A stretch of DNA of 64,000 nt from Myxococcus sp. RHSTA-1-4. GTDB taxonomy: Bacteria; Myxococcota; Myxococcia; Myxococcales; Myxococcaceae. Location of the stretch: contig NZ_JAIQDG010000007.1 of NCBI RefSeq assembly GCF_020037125.1, positions 186,001 to 250,000 of the forward strand. Direction: 5' to 3'. The notes beneath the pieces are model-generated. The model was not told the DNA's origin, did no database searches, and saw nothing but the letters and a program-made list of their open reading frames with translations. The translations under genes were made by a program, and so were the position numbers. Shown piece by piece: positions 6,477-16,100 of the stretch. The first letter of the stretch is position 1; the number at the start of each line of letters is the position of its first letter.

Positions 6477-9161
6477 TCATGACTCGATGGAGACGGAAGG
6501 CAGGCCCGGGAGCCGTTCGTCCAGGTACTCGGTCAGCACGCGGCGCAGGCGCAGCGTCTCATCGTTGGCGAGGGTCTTCAGCTCGACCAGGTGGGTCAAC
6601 CCCTCCAGCACGGAGTCCTCGCCGACACCGAAGTCGATGAAGCACGCGAGGTCGTCGGCACCGATTTCGCCCAGCCGGTCCACCATGGGGAGGCAGGAGG
6701 CCGGCGTGCCGATGAGGGCGCTGGTGCGGTAGTGCAGCTCGAAGGCGAACCGGGCCAGCGAGTCGAGCCACCGCGGGTCGTTGATGTCCACCTGGAGGTC
6801 CAGACTCCGGACGCGTGCCTCCTGGAGCCGCAGGTGGGTGCGGAGGTAGCGGGTCAGCGGCTCGCGGACCGTGTCGAGCACCTCGTCGGAGTCCCTGCCC
6901 ACGTAGGTGTGCAGCATCACCGTCACGTTGCCCGCGGCCGGGTCGTGGCCGGCGCGGGCGCGGGCCTCGCGGTAGAGGGCAATCTTGTCCCGCACCTCCT
7001 CTACGGACTGGGAGGCCAGCGAGGTGAGTACGTGGAGGCCCAGCTCGCCGGCCTGGACGAAGAGGTCCGGGTTGCCGGGGCACGTCATCCACACCGGCAG
7101 CTCGGGCTGCACGGGGCGCGGGAGGGTGCGCAGGTGGACCTCCTTGCCGGCGCCGTCCTTGAAGGGCACGGTGCCGCCCCTCCAGAGCTCCCGCACCTGC
7201 GCGAGCGACTGGAGCATCACCTCTCGCTTCCGGGGGAAGTGGTCCGGCGCGAGCGCGAAGTCCTGCGGCATCCAGCCGGACGTCACGGCGAGGCCGGCCC
7301 GGCCGTTCGACAGGTTGTCGATGACGGCCCACTCCTCCGCGACGCGGAGCGGGTTGTGGAGCGGCAGGACGACGCTGCCCGCTCGCAGGGAGACGTGCTC
7401 GGTGATGGTGGCCAGGCTCGCGGCGAGGATGGAGGGATTCGGGTACAGCCCGCCGTGTTCGTCGAAGTGGCGCTCGGGTGTCCAGACGGCCGTGAAGCCA
7501 TTGCGGTCCGCGAGCCGGGCCGCTTCGAGGAGGAGGCGGTACTTGTTGGCCGCGCGGGCGTCCTCGTTGGCGAAGAAGAAGAGGCCGAAGCCGGGCTTCT
7601 TGCGTGCGTGCCCCGCGGGACGTGCTGGCACCACGTGCGCCACGAGCCGGCCGGGCTCGGTCCTGTCCGGCACCACGGTGGCCCGGGCCACGAGCGGATG
7701 CTGCGCGAGGACGGCTTCCACCTCCGCCCGCCCGAAGGTCGTGCCCACGTGGAGGGTCTCCGCGGCCGCCAAAGGCTGGGGGAGTGCGGCCCCGGTTCCT
7801 GTCGGACTGGAGGCGTCATCCGCGAGGGCGACTCGCGCCGCGTCCGAGTGGTCGCGTGTCGCGGTGCCGTCGTCGCCCGGCGGACGGGGGAGTGAGGAGA
7901 GCTCCCGCTCCGGTTGCAGCGCCAGTTCCTCCATGAGCCTGCCGAGCTGCCCGGCGAGGCGGGCCACCGCGGTGGACGCCAGCCGTCGTGCGTCGTACTG
8001 GAACCGCAGGCACAGGCGGGGCCCCTGTGCGGCGCTGATGACCAGCGGAGCGGGCAGGCTGCCTGGCACGAGCGTCAGCCCATGGAAGCCAAGGCTCCGG
8101 GCGTGTGGCCCCAGCACGGCGTCCTCGGGCTCGGTGATGAGCACGCTCGCGGGTGACACGGACTGGAGCCGCGAAGGGACGCAGGGGTGGCCGGTGTGTG
8201 CTTCCGGCAGCTCGGCCTGGAGCCCTCGGAGCCAGCGCAGCCGTGTGCCCGCGCGCGGGACCTGGATGCGCCGAGGAACGACGGTGGCGAAGCGCCCCAC
8301 CAGGGTGTCGTCTCCCACCAGCGCGGAAGGGCAGCCGGAGTGCACGCCGAGGAGCAGGTCGTCTCCCAGCCCCTGCTGGAACAGGAGGAACGCCCACGCC
8401 GCCTGGAGCAACGTCCCGAGCTCCAGCGTGTGCTGCCGCAGGAAGGCCTGTACGTGGCCACTGGCGGCGGGCGGCAGGAAGAGTCTCTGCTCGACCACGC
8501 CGGAGGCGTCCGTGGCTCCCGTGCTCCAGGTCTCGGGGAGCGTCGAGCCTCGTGGGGCCTGGAGTGCGTGCCGGAATCGCTGCTCGGCCTCACGCGGCTC
8601 CTGCCGTTCGAGCCACGCGATGTAGTCCCGGTAGGGACGGCTGCTCCCGAGCCCGGCGTCCTCTCCTCGTCGCGCGGCCCGGTAGAGGAGGAGCAGCTCC
8701 TGGACGCAGCGCAGCGCCGAGGTGTCGTCCAGGATGAGGGGGTGCCAGCACAGGACCACCGTCCCCGCGCCCGGCGACGTCCTCAAGACCGTGACGCGCA
8801 GGAGGGGCGCCGCCGACGGGTTCATGGCACGACGAGGTTCTTCCGCAAGGAAGGCAGCGACGCGCCGGGCGCGCTCCGGCTCCGGGAGGCCCGACAGGTC
8901 CACGCGTCCCAGCTTCGGCTCCACCTTCTCCCGCACCACCTGCTTGGGCTCGGGCATGCCCTGGGCCTCGGAGAAGAAGCCGGTACGCAGGGCGGTGTGC
9001 CGGGCCACGAGCTGGCGCAGCGCGGACTCCAGGGCCGCCTCGTCCAGCCCCTGCCGGAAGCTCCAGTGCAGGCACGAGGGACGTGCCTCCGGTGCATCGA
9101 GCCGCGAGAGGAGCTCCCGCTGCACGGGCGAGAGCCGATACACATCCTGGACGTTCTTCAC
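6477..9161 (-). CDS. Decayed C domain-A remnant fused to luciferase-like monooxygenase
   Basis: An 894-residue protein, third in the assembly-line operon. Residues 1-430 form an NRPS condensation fold starting VKNVQDVYRLSPVQREL, but the HHxxxDG motif reads HPLILDD (140-146): the catalytic second His is Pro and the Gly is Asp. Residues 472-513 match only the A8-A9 part of an adenylation domain (GRAEVEAVLAQHPLVARA). Residues 524-870 are a luciferase-like flavin monooxygenase of the natural-product type (FGLFFFANED, WTPERHF, GLYPNPS, NPDLF). No core A domain and no carrier domain are present. The start is the GTG at 9159-9161, whose last two bases overlap the preceding TGA (GTGA), so translation is coupled. 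Likely role: oxidation of the peptide product; the C part may only dock it. Confidence 0.85.
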   Translation of the reverse strand: MKNVQDVYRLSPVQRELLSRLDAPEARPSCLHWSFRQGLDEAALESALRQLVARHTALRTGFFSEAQGMPEPKQVVREKVEPKLGRVDLSGLPEPERARRVAAFLAEEPRRAMNPSAAPLLRVTVLRTSPGAGTVVLCWHPLILDDTSALRCVQELLLLYRAARRGEDAGLGSSRPYRDYIAWLERQEPREAEQRFRHALQAPRGSTLPETWSTGATDASGVVEQRLFLPPAASGHVQAFLRQHTLELGTLLQAAWAFLLFQQGLGDDLLLGVHSGCPSALVGDDTLVGRFATVVPRRIQVPRAGTRLRWLRGLQAELPEAHTGHPCVPSRLQSVSPASVLITEPEDAVLGPHARSLGFHGLTLVPGSLPAPLVISAAQGPRLCLRFQYDARRLASTAVARLAGQLGRLMEELALQPERELSSLPRPPGDDGTATRDHSDAARVALADDASSPTGTGAALPQPLAAAETLHVGTTFGRAEVEAVLAQHPLVARATVVPDRTEPGRLVAHVVPARPAGHARKKPGFGLFFFANEDARAANKYRLLLEAARLADRNGFTAVWTPERHFDEHGGLYPNPSILAASLATITEHVSLRAGSVVLPLHNPLRVAEEWAVIDNLSNGRAGLAVTSGWMPQDFALAPDHFPRKREVMLQSLAQVRELWRGGTVPFKDGAGKEVHLRTLPRPVQPELPVWMTCPGNPDLFVQAGELGLHVLTSLASQSVEEVRDKIALYREARARAGHDPAAGNVTVMLHTYVGRDSDEVLDTVREPLTRYLRTHLRLQEARVRSLDLQVDINDPRWLDSLARFAFELHYRTSALIGTPASCLPMVDRLGEIGADDLACFIDFGVGEDSVLEGLTHLVELKTLANDETLRLRRVLTEYLDERLPGLPSVSIES

Positions 9162-12100
9162 AGGAGCGCCCCGAGCTGGCGGGCGAGCTCCGTCACCTGG
9201 GGTTCGACCATCACCGAGTAGTGGTCTCCCGGCAGCTCGATCAGCCGTGGCGGCTGGAGGGTCACCGTGTCCCATCCACCCATGGGGCCCGATGCGGCCT
9301 GGAGTGCGCCGGCCTCTGGACGAAGGAGGACGATGGGCGCGGGGTGCTCTCGCGCGGGGGCGTACGCGCGGAAGGCCTGGGCATGGGCACGGTAGACGTC
9401 CAGACGCGCGCGCAGGGCCTCGGGCCCCAGTCCCGGAGGCAGCGCATTGGCGCTCCGGGCCCGCTCGAACAACAGGGCGTGCCGTGCCTCGGGCGTGAGC
9501 GGTGCCAGCTCCTCGCTGGAGAGGGACACCTCGTGTCCGGCCATCTTCCCCAGCTCCATCGCGAAGCCCTGGAGCACGAGCGTGTCATCGAGCCGCGCGG
9601 GCGTGGCCCCAGGCTGGAGCATGGGGACCCAGCTATCGATGAGGGCCACGAGCGCGACGGACTTCCCGCGGCGCAGCAGCTCCCGCGCCATCTCGAAGAC
9701 CACCAGCCCACCCATGGACCAGCCGGCGAGGAAGTACGGCCCATCCGGCTGCGTCTTCAGCACGACCTCCAGGTAGGCCGCCGCCATGGCCTCCAGCGAG
9801 GTGAAGGGCTCGCGGCTCCCGTCGAGCCCCGGCGCTTCAAGGCCGTAGAGCGGCTGCTCCGGGCCCAGGTGCTTGGAGAGCGGGACGTAGCAGAGCGCGC
9901 TCCCTCCGATGGGGTGCACGCAGAACAGCGGCTTGCGCTTGCCGTGGGGCTGGATGGGGAGGAGCGGTGTCCACCCGGCGGTGGAGGGCTCCTCGCGCAG
10001 CAGCTCCGCGAGCCTCGCGATGGTGGGGTGCGTGAAGAGCACCGACAGCGGGAGGGTGCGCCCCAGCCTGCGGGCAATCTGCGACATCATGCCCATGGCG
10101 AGCAGCGAGTGGCCGCCGAGCGCGAAGAAGCTCTGATCGATGCCCACCGGCTTGACGTGAAGCAGCTCCTCCCAGAGCTGGACGAGCTGTTGCTCCACCG
10201 CGTCACGCGGAGCCGCCGGCGCCGCGCTGGAGGCCGTGACGCCCACGGGGGCGGGCAGGGCCTTGCGGTCCACCTTGCCATTCGGGGACAGGGGCAGGGC
10301 GTCCAGCACGAGAATGGCCGAGGGCACCATGTGCGCCGGCAGCCGCTCCGCGACGAAGCGCGACAGAGTCTCACTCTCCACCTTCGCACCGGCCGCGGTG
10401 ACGACGTAGGCCACCAGCCTCCGGTCCCCCGGCACGTCCTCGCGCGCAATCACGACGGACTCCTTCACGGCCGGGTGCTCCAGGAGTCTGGCCTCGATTT
10501 CTCCCAGCTCGATGCGGAAGCCCCGCACCTTCACCTGGTGGTCGGCGCGGCCGAGGAACTCCATGCGGCGGTCGGGCAGGTAGCGGGCGATGTCTCCCGT
10601 CCGGTACATCCGCGCGCCGGGCTCGGTGCTGAACGGGTTGGGCAGGAACCGCTCCGCCGTGAGCGCGGGCCTTCGGAGGTAGCCCGCGGCGAGCCCGTCT
10701 CCGCCGATGTACAGCTCCCCCGGCACTCCTTGCGGCACGGGGCGGAGCTGAGCATCCAGCAGGTACACCTGGGTGTTCGCGATGGGCCGGCCGATGGACA
10801 CCGTGCGCTCCACCTGCTCCGGCGTCTTCATCACGTAGCACGTGGTGAAGGTGGCGCTCTCCGTGGGGCCGTAGCCGTTGATGACCTGGCCACCCCGCGC
10901 GAGCCGCTCCCGGACCCTGGCCGGCGGCAGCACGTCGCCCCCCGCGAGCACCTGGCGCACGGGGTCGAGCGCCTCGGGGTGATACGCCACCATCTGGTCG
11001 AACAGGGGCGCCGTGAGCCAGAGCGTCGTCACCTTGAAGCGCTTCAGCACCCCGCCCAGCTCCTCCAGCGTGTGCATGTGCGGCGGGCACACCGCCAGCT
11101 TCGCCCCGTGGAGCAGGCTCCCGAACAGCTCGAAGGCCGAGGTGTCGAAGGAGATGGGCGAGAACAGCAGGAAGGTCTCCGCCGGACCCGTGTCGAAGTA
11201 GCCGGTGTCCGTCGCCATCCGCATCACGCCGCGGTGGGGGACGCACACGCCCTTGGGCCGCCCCGTCGAGCCCGAGGTGTACATGACGTACGCCAGGTCC
11301 ATGGGGCCGGTGACCGACTCGAGGCGGTCCTCCCGCGAGGACGCGAGCCGCTCGTGGTCCTCGTCCATCAGCACCCGCTGCTCGCCGCTCATGGGCAGCA
11401 GGTCCGCCAGCGACCGCTGGGTGACGAGCACGGAGACGTGGGCCTCGTCGAGCATGAAGGCGAGCCTGTCCCGGGGATAGGCCGGGTCCAGCGGCAGGTA
11501 CGCGCCGCCCGCCTTGAGGATGCCGAGCACGCCCACCACCGTCTCCGCCGAGCGCTCCAGGCACAGGCCGACGATGGAGCCCCGCGTCACCCCGAGCAAG
11601 CGCAGGTGCCACGCGAGCTGGTTCGCCCGGCGGTCCAGCTCGCGGTACGTCAGGCGCGCGCCCTCCGCCTCCACGGCCACCGCTTCCGGCGTCCGGGCCA
11701 CCTGCGCCTCGAACACCTCGTGGAGGCAGAAGTCTCGGGGGAAGGCGGTCGCGGTGTCGTTCCACTCCACCAGCAGGCGGTGGCGCTCCTCGGGAGTGAC
11801 CAGCGGCAGCTCGCGGAGCGGCTGGCGGGGGCCCGCGACCATTCCCTCCAGCAGCGTGCGGACGTGTCCCAGCATCCGCTCGATGACGTCCGCCGTGAAG
11901 CGGTCCGCGTCGTAGACGAGCTGCAGCTCCAGCTCCGCGCCCATGTTCGCCACGAAGGTGAGCGGGTGCCCCGTCCGGGGATCCGCGTAGGCGAAGTCCT
12001 CCAGGAGCACCTTGCCTCCGGCCAACGGGTCGAACCGGAGGTCCACCGCGGCCTGGATGGAGACGACGCTGTGGAACAGCGGCTGTCCGCGCGGCACCTG

Positions 12101-13123
12101 GCCCAGTCCCTGCGCGTCCACCAGGGAGAGCTGGTCGTGCTTGCGCGCGGTGAGCTGGTCCGCCTGGAGCGCCTTGAGCCACGGCAGCAGCTCCGCGTCC
12201 GGCGGCACCGCCACGCGGGTGGCCAGCGTGTTGATGAGCAGCCCCAGCATCATGTCCGAGCCGGGGAGGGCGGGAGAGCGGCTGGACGTCACGCTGCCGA
12301 AGACCACGTCCTGCTCACCGCTGTAGCGGCTCAGCAGCAGCGCCCACGCGCCGTGCACGAGCGTGCCGGGCGTGAGCTGGTGCTGGCGCGCGAGCGCCGT
12401 GAGCTGCCCCGACACGGCGGCGGGCACGCGCACCGAGCGCGAGGCGTAGACCGCATCCACGCGAGGTGGTTGCTCCGCGCCACGGTCCACCCAGAGCGGA
12501 GTGGGGGCGACGAAGCCCTGGAGGGCCTGCCGCCAGTACTGCTCCGCCTCCTTCCGGTCCCGCTTCGACAGCCAGGCGATGAAGTCGCGATAGGGACGCC
12601 CCGTCTCCAGTTCCGGCTCTCGCCCCTGGACGAGCGCGTCATATTGGAGGGCGACCTGCCTCAGGCACAGCGGGAGCGACCAGCCGTCCAGCAGGAGGTG
12701 GTGGTAGCTCCACAGGCATCGGTAGAGGTCCGGCCCGAGGTGGAGGAGGGTGAAGCGCATCAATGGCGCCGCCGCGACGTTGAAGCCCTGCCGGAAGTCG
12801 AGGTCGAGCAACGCCTTCCAGCGCGCCTCCTGCTCCTCCGCGGACAGGCCCCGCCAGTCGTGCTGTGCCCAGGGAAGCTCCGCGCGGGTGCGGATGGCCT
12901 GCACCGGTTCGGCGAGGCCCTCCCAGAAGAAGGCGGTGCGCAGCACGGGATTGCGCTCCAGCACCCGCTGCCACGCGCGCTGGAGTAGCGGGGCCTCGAG
13001 AGGGCCCCTCCACGTCCAGGAGACCTGCTCCACGTACGCGCCCCCGCGCGGCGAGTAGAGGCTGTGGAACAGCATGCCTTGCTGCATCGGCGAGAGCCGG
13101 TAGACGTCGTCGATGTTCTTCAT
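9158..13123 (-). CDS. NRPS module C-A-PCP-TE, valine-like specificity
   Basis: A complete termination module of 1321 residues. C domain about 1-440 with intact HHLLLDG at 141-147; A domain about 465-960 with YTSGSTGRPKG, FDTSAFE, NGYGPTE and YRTGDIARYL; carrier domain about 975-1045 with the phosphopantetheine Ser in GGHSLL near 1007; thioesterase about 1060-1320 with nucleophile GWSMGG near 1137 and His in PGDHYS near 1302. Reading the specificity residues by alignment to GrsA gives D-T-F-W-L-G-G-T-F, two changes from the classic valine code D-A-F-W-I-G-G-T-F. The ATG at 13121-13123 lies 1 bp after the PKS stop. The C domain probably joins the polyketide acyl chain to valine, and the TE releases it by hydrolysis or cyclisation. 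Confidence 0.92.
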   Translation of the reverse strand: MKNIDDVYRLSPMQQGMLFHSLYSPRGGAYVEQVSWTWRGPLEAPLLQRAWQRVLERNPVLRTAFFWEGLAEPVQAIRTRAELPWAQHDWRGLSAEEQEARWKALLDLDFRQGFNVAAAPLMRFTLLHLGPDLYRCLWSYHHLLLDGWSLPLCLRQVALQYDALVQGREPELETGRPYRDFIAWLSKRDRKEAEQYWRQALQGFVAPTPLWVDRGAEQPPRVDAVYASRSVRVPAAVSGQLTALARQHQLTPGTLVHGAWALLLSRYSGEQDVVFGSVTSSRSPALPGSDMMLGLLINTLATRVAVPPDAELLPWLKALQADQLTARKHDQLSLVDAQGLGQVPRGQPLFHSVVSIQAAVDLRFDPLAGGKVLLEDFAYADPRTGHPLTFVANMGAELELQLVYDADRFTADVIERMLGHVRTLLEGMVAGPRQPLRELPLVTPEERHRLLVEWNDTATAFPRDFCLHEVFEAQVARTPEAVAVEAEGARLTYRELDRRANQLAWHLRLLGVTRGSIVGLCLERSAETVVGVLGILKAGGAYLPLDPAYPRDRLAFMLDEAHVSVLVTQRSLADLLPMSGEQRVLMDEDHERLASSREDRLESVTGPMDLAYVMYTSGSTGRPKGVCVPHRGVMRMATDTGYFDTGPAETFLLFSPISFDTSAFELFGSLLHGAKLAVCPPHMHTLEELGGVLKRFKVTTLWLTAPLFDQMVAYHPEALDPVRQVLAGGDVLPPARVRERLARGGQVINGYGPTESATFTTCYVMKTPEQVERTVSIGRPIANTQVYLLDAQLRPVPQGVPGELYIGGDGLAAGYLRRPALTAERFLPNPFSTEPGARMYRTGDIARYLPDRRMEFLGRADHQVKVRGFRIELGEIEARLLEHPAVKESVVIAREDVPGDRRLVAYVVTAAGAKVESETLSRFVAERLPAHMVPSAILVLDALPLSPNGKVDRKALPAPVGVTASSAAPAAPRDAVEQQLVQLWEELLHVKPVGIDQSFFALGGHSLLAMGMMSQIARRLGRTLPLSVLFTHPTIARLAELLREEPSTAGWTPLLPIQPHGKRKPLFCVHPIGGSALCYVPLSKHLGPEQPLYGLEAPGLDGSREPFTSLEAMAAAYLEVVLKTQPDGPYFLAGWSMGGLVVFEMARELLRRGKSVALVALIDSWVPMLQPGATPARLDDTLVLQGFAMELGKMAGHEVSLSSEELAPLTPEARHALLFERARSANALPPGLGPEALRARLDVYRAHAQAFRAYAPAREHPAPIVLLRPEAGALQAASGPMGGWDTVTLQPPRLIELPGDHYSVMVEPQVTELARQLGALL

Positions 13124-13124
13124 G

Positions 13125-16100
13125 TCAGTCGTTGGCTCCGTCGACCTGGTCGATGAGCGACGCGAGGACATCCATCTGCGCGTCGTCCAGTCCGGCGAGT
13201 GGGAAGTCGGTGGGGGAGATGGCGTCCCGCGTCTCCCGGTCTCCGGCGCACAGCGAGCGCAGGGAGCCGAGCACGTCCGTCACCAGCCGCTCCGGTGCCG
13301 GCATGGCCAGGACGCTTCCTTCATGGACACAGCGCACGTGGAGCCGGCCTCCGGAGACGTAGCCTTCGAGCTCCAGGAGGCAGCCTCCCGTCAGGCCGCG
13401 TCCGGAGAGCCCCTCCGGGAGTGCTCCGCTTCCTCCGAGGACCCGCAGCCCCACCTCGTTCCGCTCCGGAGGGCGGGGCGCCTGGGCGGAGAGGCCTCGG
13501 ACCTCCTCCTTGATGACCTTGAGGAGCGTCACCTCGTCGGAGCCCTCCGTCAGCGCGATGCGCAGGGAGCGGGTGACGTCGAAGCAGCCCACCGTGCGGG
13601 AGCAGTCCAGGCCCTCGACCTCGGTGCGCCCGTCGCGGGTGAAGTCGAGGTGCAGCACGCGCCCCTCCGTCCAGGAGGCCAGCGCACGGGTGAATCCCGC
13701 GAGCAACGCCTCGCCCAGGTCCGCGCGCCAGGCGCTCGTGAGCTTCTCCTGGAGCAGCCGCGTCTCGTCCGCTGACAGCGAGTCCGTGCGCTCGTGCGTG
13801 GCGGCCTTCGCCGGACCCGGTGGTGGAAGCCCGAGGTCCTTCCGAGGGGCATCCGAAGTACCGGCACGCTGCTCCGCCCAGTGCCGGAAGGACCAGGTCT
13901 TCGGGCGGGGGGCACCGCCATCACCCGCGTGCAGGCCCTCCGTCACGTCCTCGGCCAGGATGCGCCACGAGGTCCCATCCACGACCAGGTCATGGCCTGC
14001 CAGGAGCAGCCGGCAACCGTCTCCCGAGCCACGCAGGAGGACCGCCGCCAGGAGCGGCCCATGCAGCGGGTCCAGCATCGACCTGGCTTGCGCCTCCGCG
14101 GTCCGGAGCGCCTCCTCATGTCCATCCGTGAGGTGCGCGCCGAGGTCGAACTCCCGCAGCGGAACCTCGCCGCCCGGTGGCGCGCTCTCCTGACGCCAGC
14201 CCGTGTCGTCCCGGGTGAAGCGGTGCCGGAGTGCGTCGTGCCGGGTGAGCAGCCCGTCGAGCACCCGGGCCACGCGGTCCGTGCCGGGCGAGCCGGGGAT
14301 GTATAGCGCCAGCACGCGGCTGGCCTGGGCGAGGGCCTCGGGTGGACCCTCCAGGAGACGCCGCTGCTCCGGTGTGAGCGGGACGGGGCCCACCACCGGT
14401 CCCTGCTCGGCCTGGCGGGTCAGCATCCCCTCCAGCTCCCGGCCCAGCTCCGCGATGGTCGAGGTCTGGAAGAACTGCTCCGGGTTGAGCTGAAGCCCCA
14501 GCCGGCTGCCGCGGGCCATGATCTGGATGGCCTGGACCGAGTCGCCTCCGAGCTCGAAGAAGTCATCGTGGACGCCGATGCGCTCGATGCCCAGCACCTC
14601 CTGCCACGCGGCGGCGAGCTTCTGCTCCAGCTCCGTGCGCGGAGCCACGTAGGCCTTCTTGAGGTCCGGCCGGGGCTGGAGGGTGCCTCCCGTACGCAGC
14701 TCGGAGGCCGCCTCGGCGATGCGCTCGCGGACGACCTCGTCGGTGTGCTCCTGGGTGGCCTGGAGGTCCCGCACCGAGACCACCACCTGCGGCATCACCC
14801 GGGCGCCCAGCAGGCGCTCCAGGGCGGCGACTCCCTCGGACGGGAGGATTTCCTCTCGGGTGCTTCCGGCGTGCTCGGACCCGGGGAGGGACTCCGCCTT
14901 CGCGGCGGCCAGGGCGCGCAGCTCGGCGGCCGGGTCATTCACCCGCTTCTGCGTCAGCCGCTCCACCTCGGCGAGCACGCGGCCCGACTCGTCCGCCAGC
15001 ACCACGTCAAAGGCGCGCGTCTCTCCGTCCGAGCCCGCCTGCTCCAGGTAGCGAGCGTGCGCGTAGATGCGGCGCGGCAGCGGTGCGAGGAAGCGCAGCC
15101 GGCCGTAGCCGAAGGGGAGGTAGTAGCCGCGCTCGGCGAGGAAGCTCTTCGCCATGCCGGAGGTCCGGTCCATGAGCGACGGGTGGAAGCGCATGTGCTC
15201 GAAGTCGGAGGCGAACTCCGGCTGCAGCTCCAGTAAGACCAGCAGCTCGCCCTTGCCCAGGTGGAGCTGGCGGACGCTGCGCCACCGGGGCCCCAGGTCC
15301 TCCTCGTACTCGGCTTCGAGCGAGTCGGGCGTGCCCTCGCAGCGGCGCCGGAGCGCGTCCAGGTCCAGCGTGCGCGGCTCCTGGGGCTCCAGGAACCGGG
15401 CGCGGCCCGTGGCATGCGCCGTGGCCTTGCCGGTGCCGTCCGCTGGTTGCGAGCGCACCACCCAGCGGTAGCCGTCCGGCTCCTGCTCGATGACGAGCCG
15501 GGCCTCGCGCGTCTCTCCGTCCGGCACCCGCAGCGGGAAGAGGAAGAAGGTGTCGAGCAGCTCGATGGGACGCCCCTCGGCGCGCCCGGAGAGCGCGGCG
15601 CGCACCAGCTCGAACCAGGCCACACCGGGGACGGTGGGCGTCCCGAGGATGCGGTGCTCGTCCACCACCCAGCGCGAGCGCGGGTCTCCGATGTCCGAGG
15701 CGAAGACCATCCGCTCCGGTGTGTCCTCGAGGCAGCGGTGGAGGAGGGGATGCTCCAGCAACCGGAGCGGCTGCTCCGGAGCGGCGTCCTTGCGAGCCGC
15801 CATTCCGACTTCTTCCCAGGCGCCCCAGTTCACCGCCACCGCGTGGAGGCCGGTGCGGGCGTGGAACGCGCGCATGGCCGCGTCCAGGAAGGCGTTGCCC
15901 GCCGTGTAGTCCACCTGTCCCAGCCGGCCGACGACGGAGGACAGGGACGAACAGGCCACGACGAAGTCAGGGCATGTGCCCTCCAGCGCGGCCAGCAGCA
16001 CCTGCGTGCCCTGGACCTTGGGTGCCAGGACCGTGGCCGCCGTGTCCGGGCTCTTGAGGTGGATGAGGCCGCCGCCCGGGACGCCCGCGGCGTGGATGAC

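Noticed and set aside
9083..12988. A 1301-residue open frame on the plus strand, and similar long frames opposite rpsA, the CocE-like gene, the ABC operon and the lipoprotein pair
   Set aside because: Each is antisense to a gene with clear domains, has Arg/Ala/His/Gly-biased composition and no recognisable fold; such shadows are expected at this GC content.
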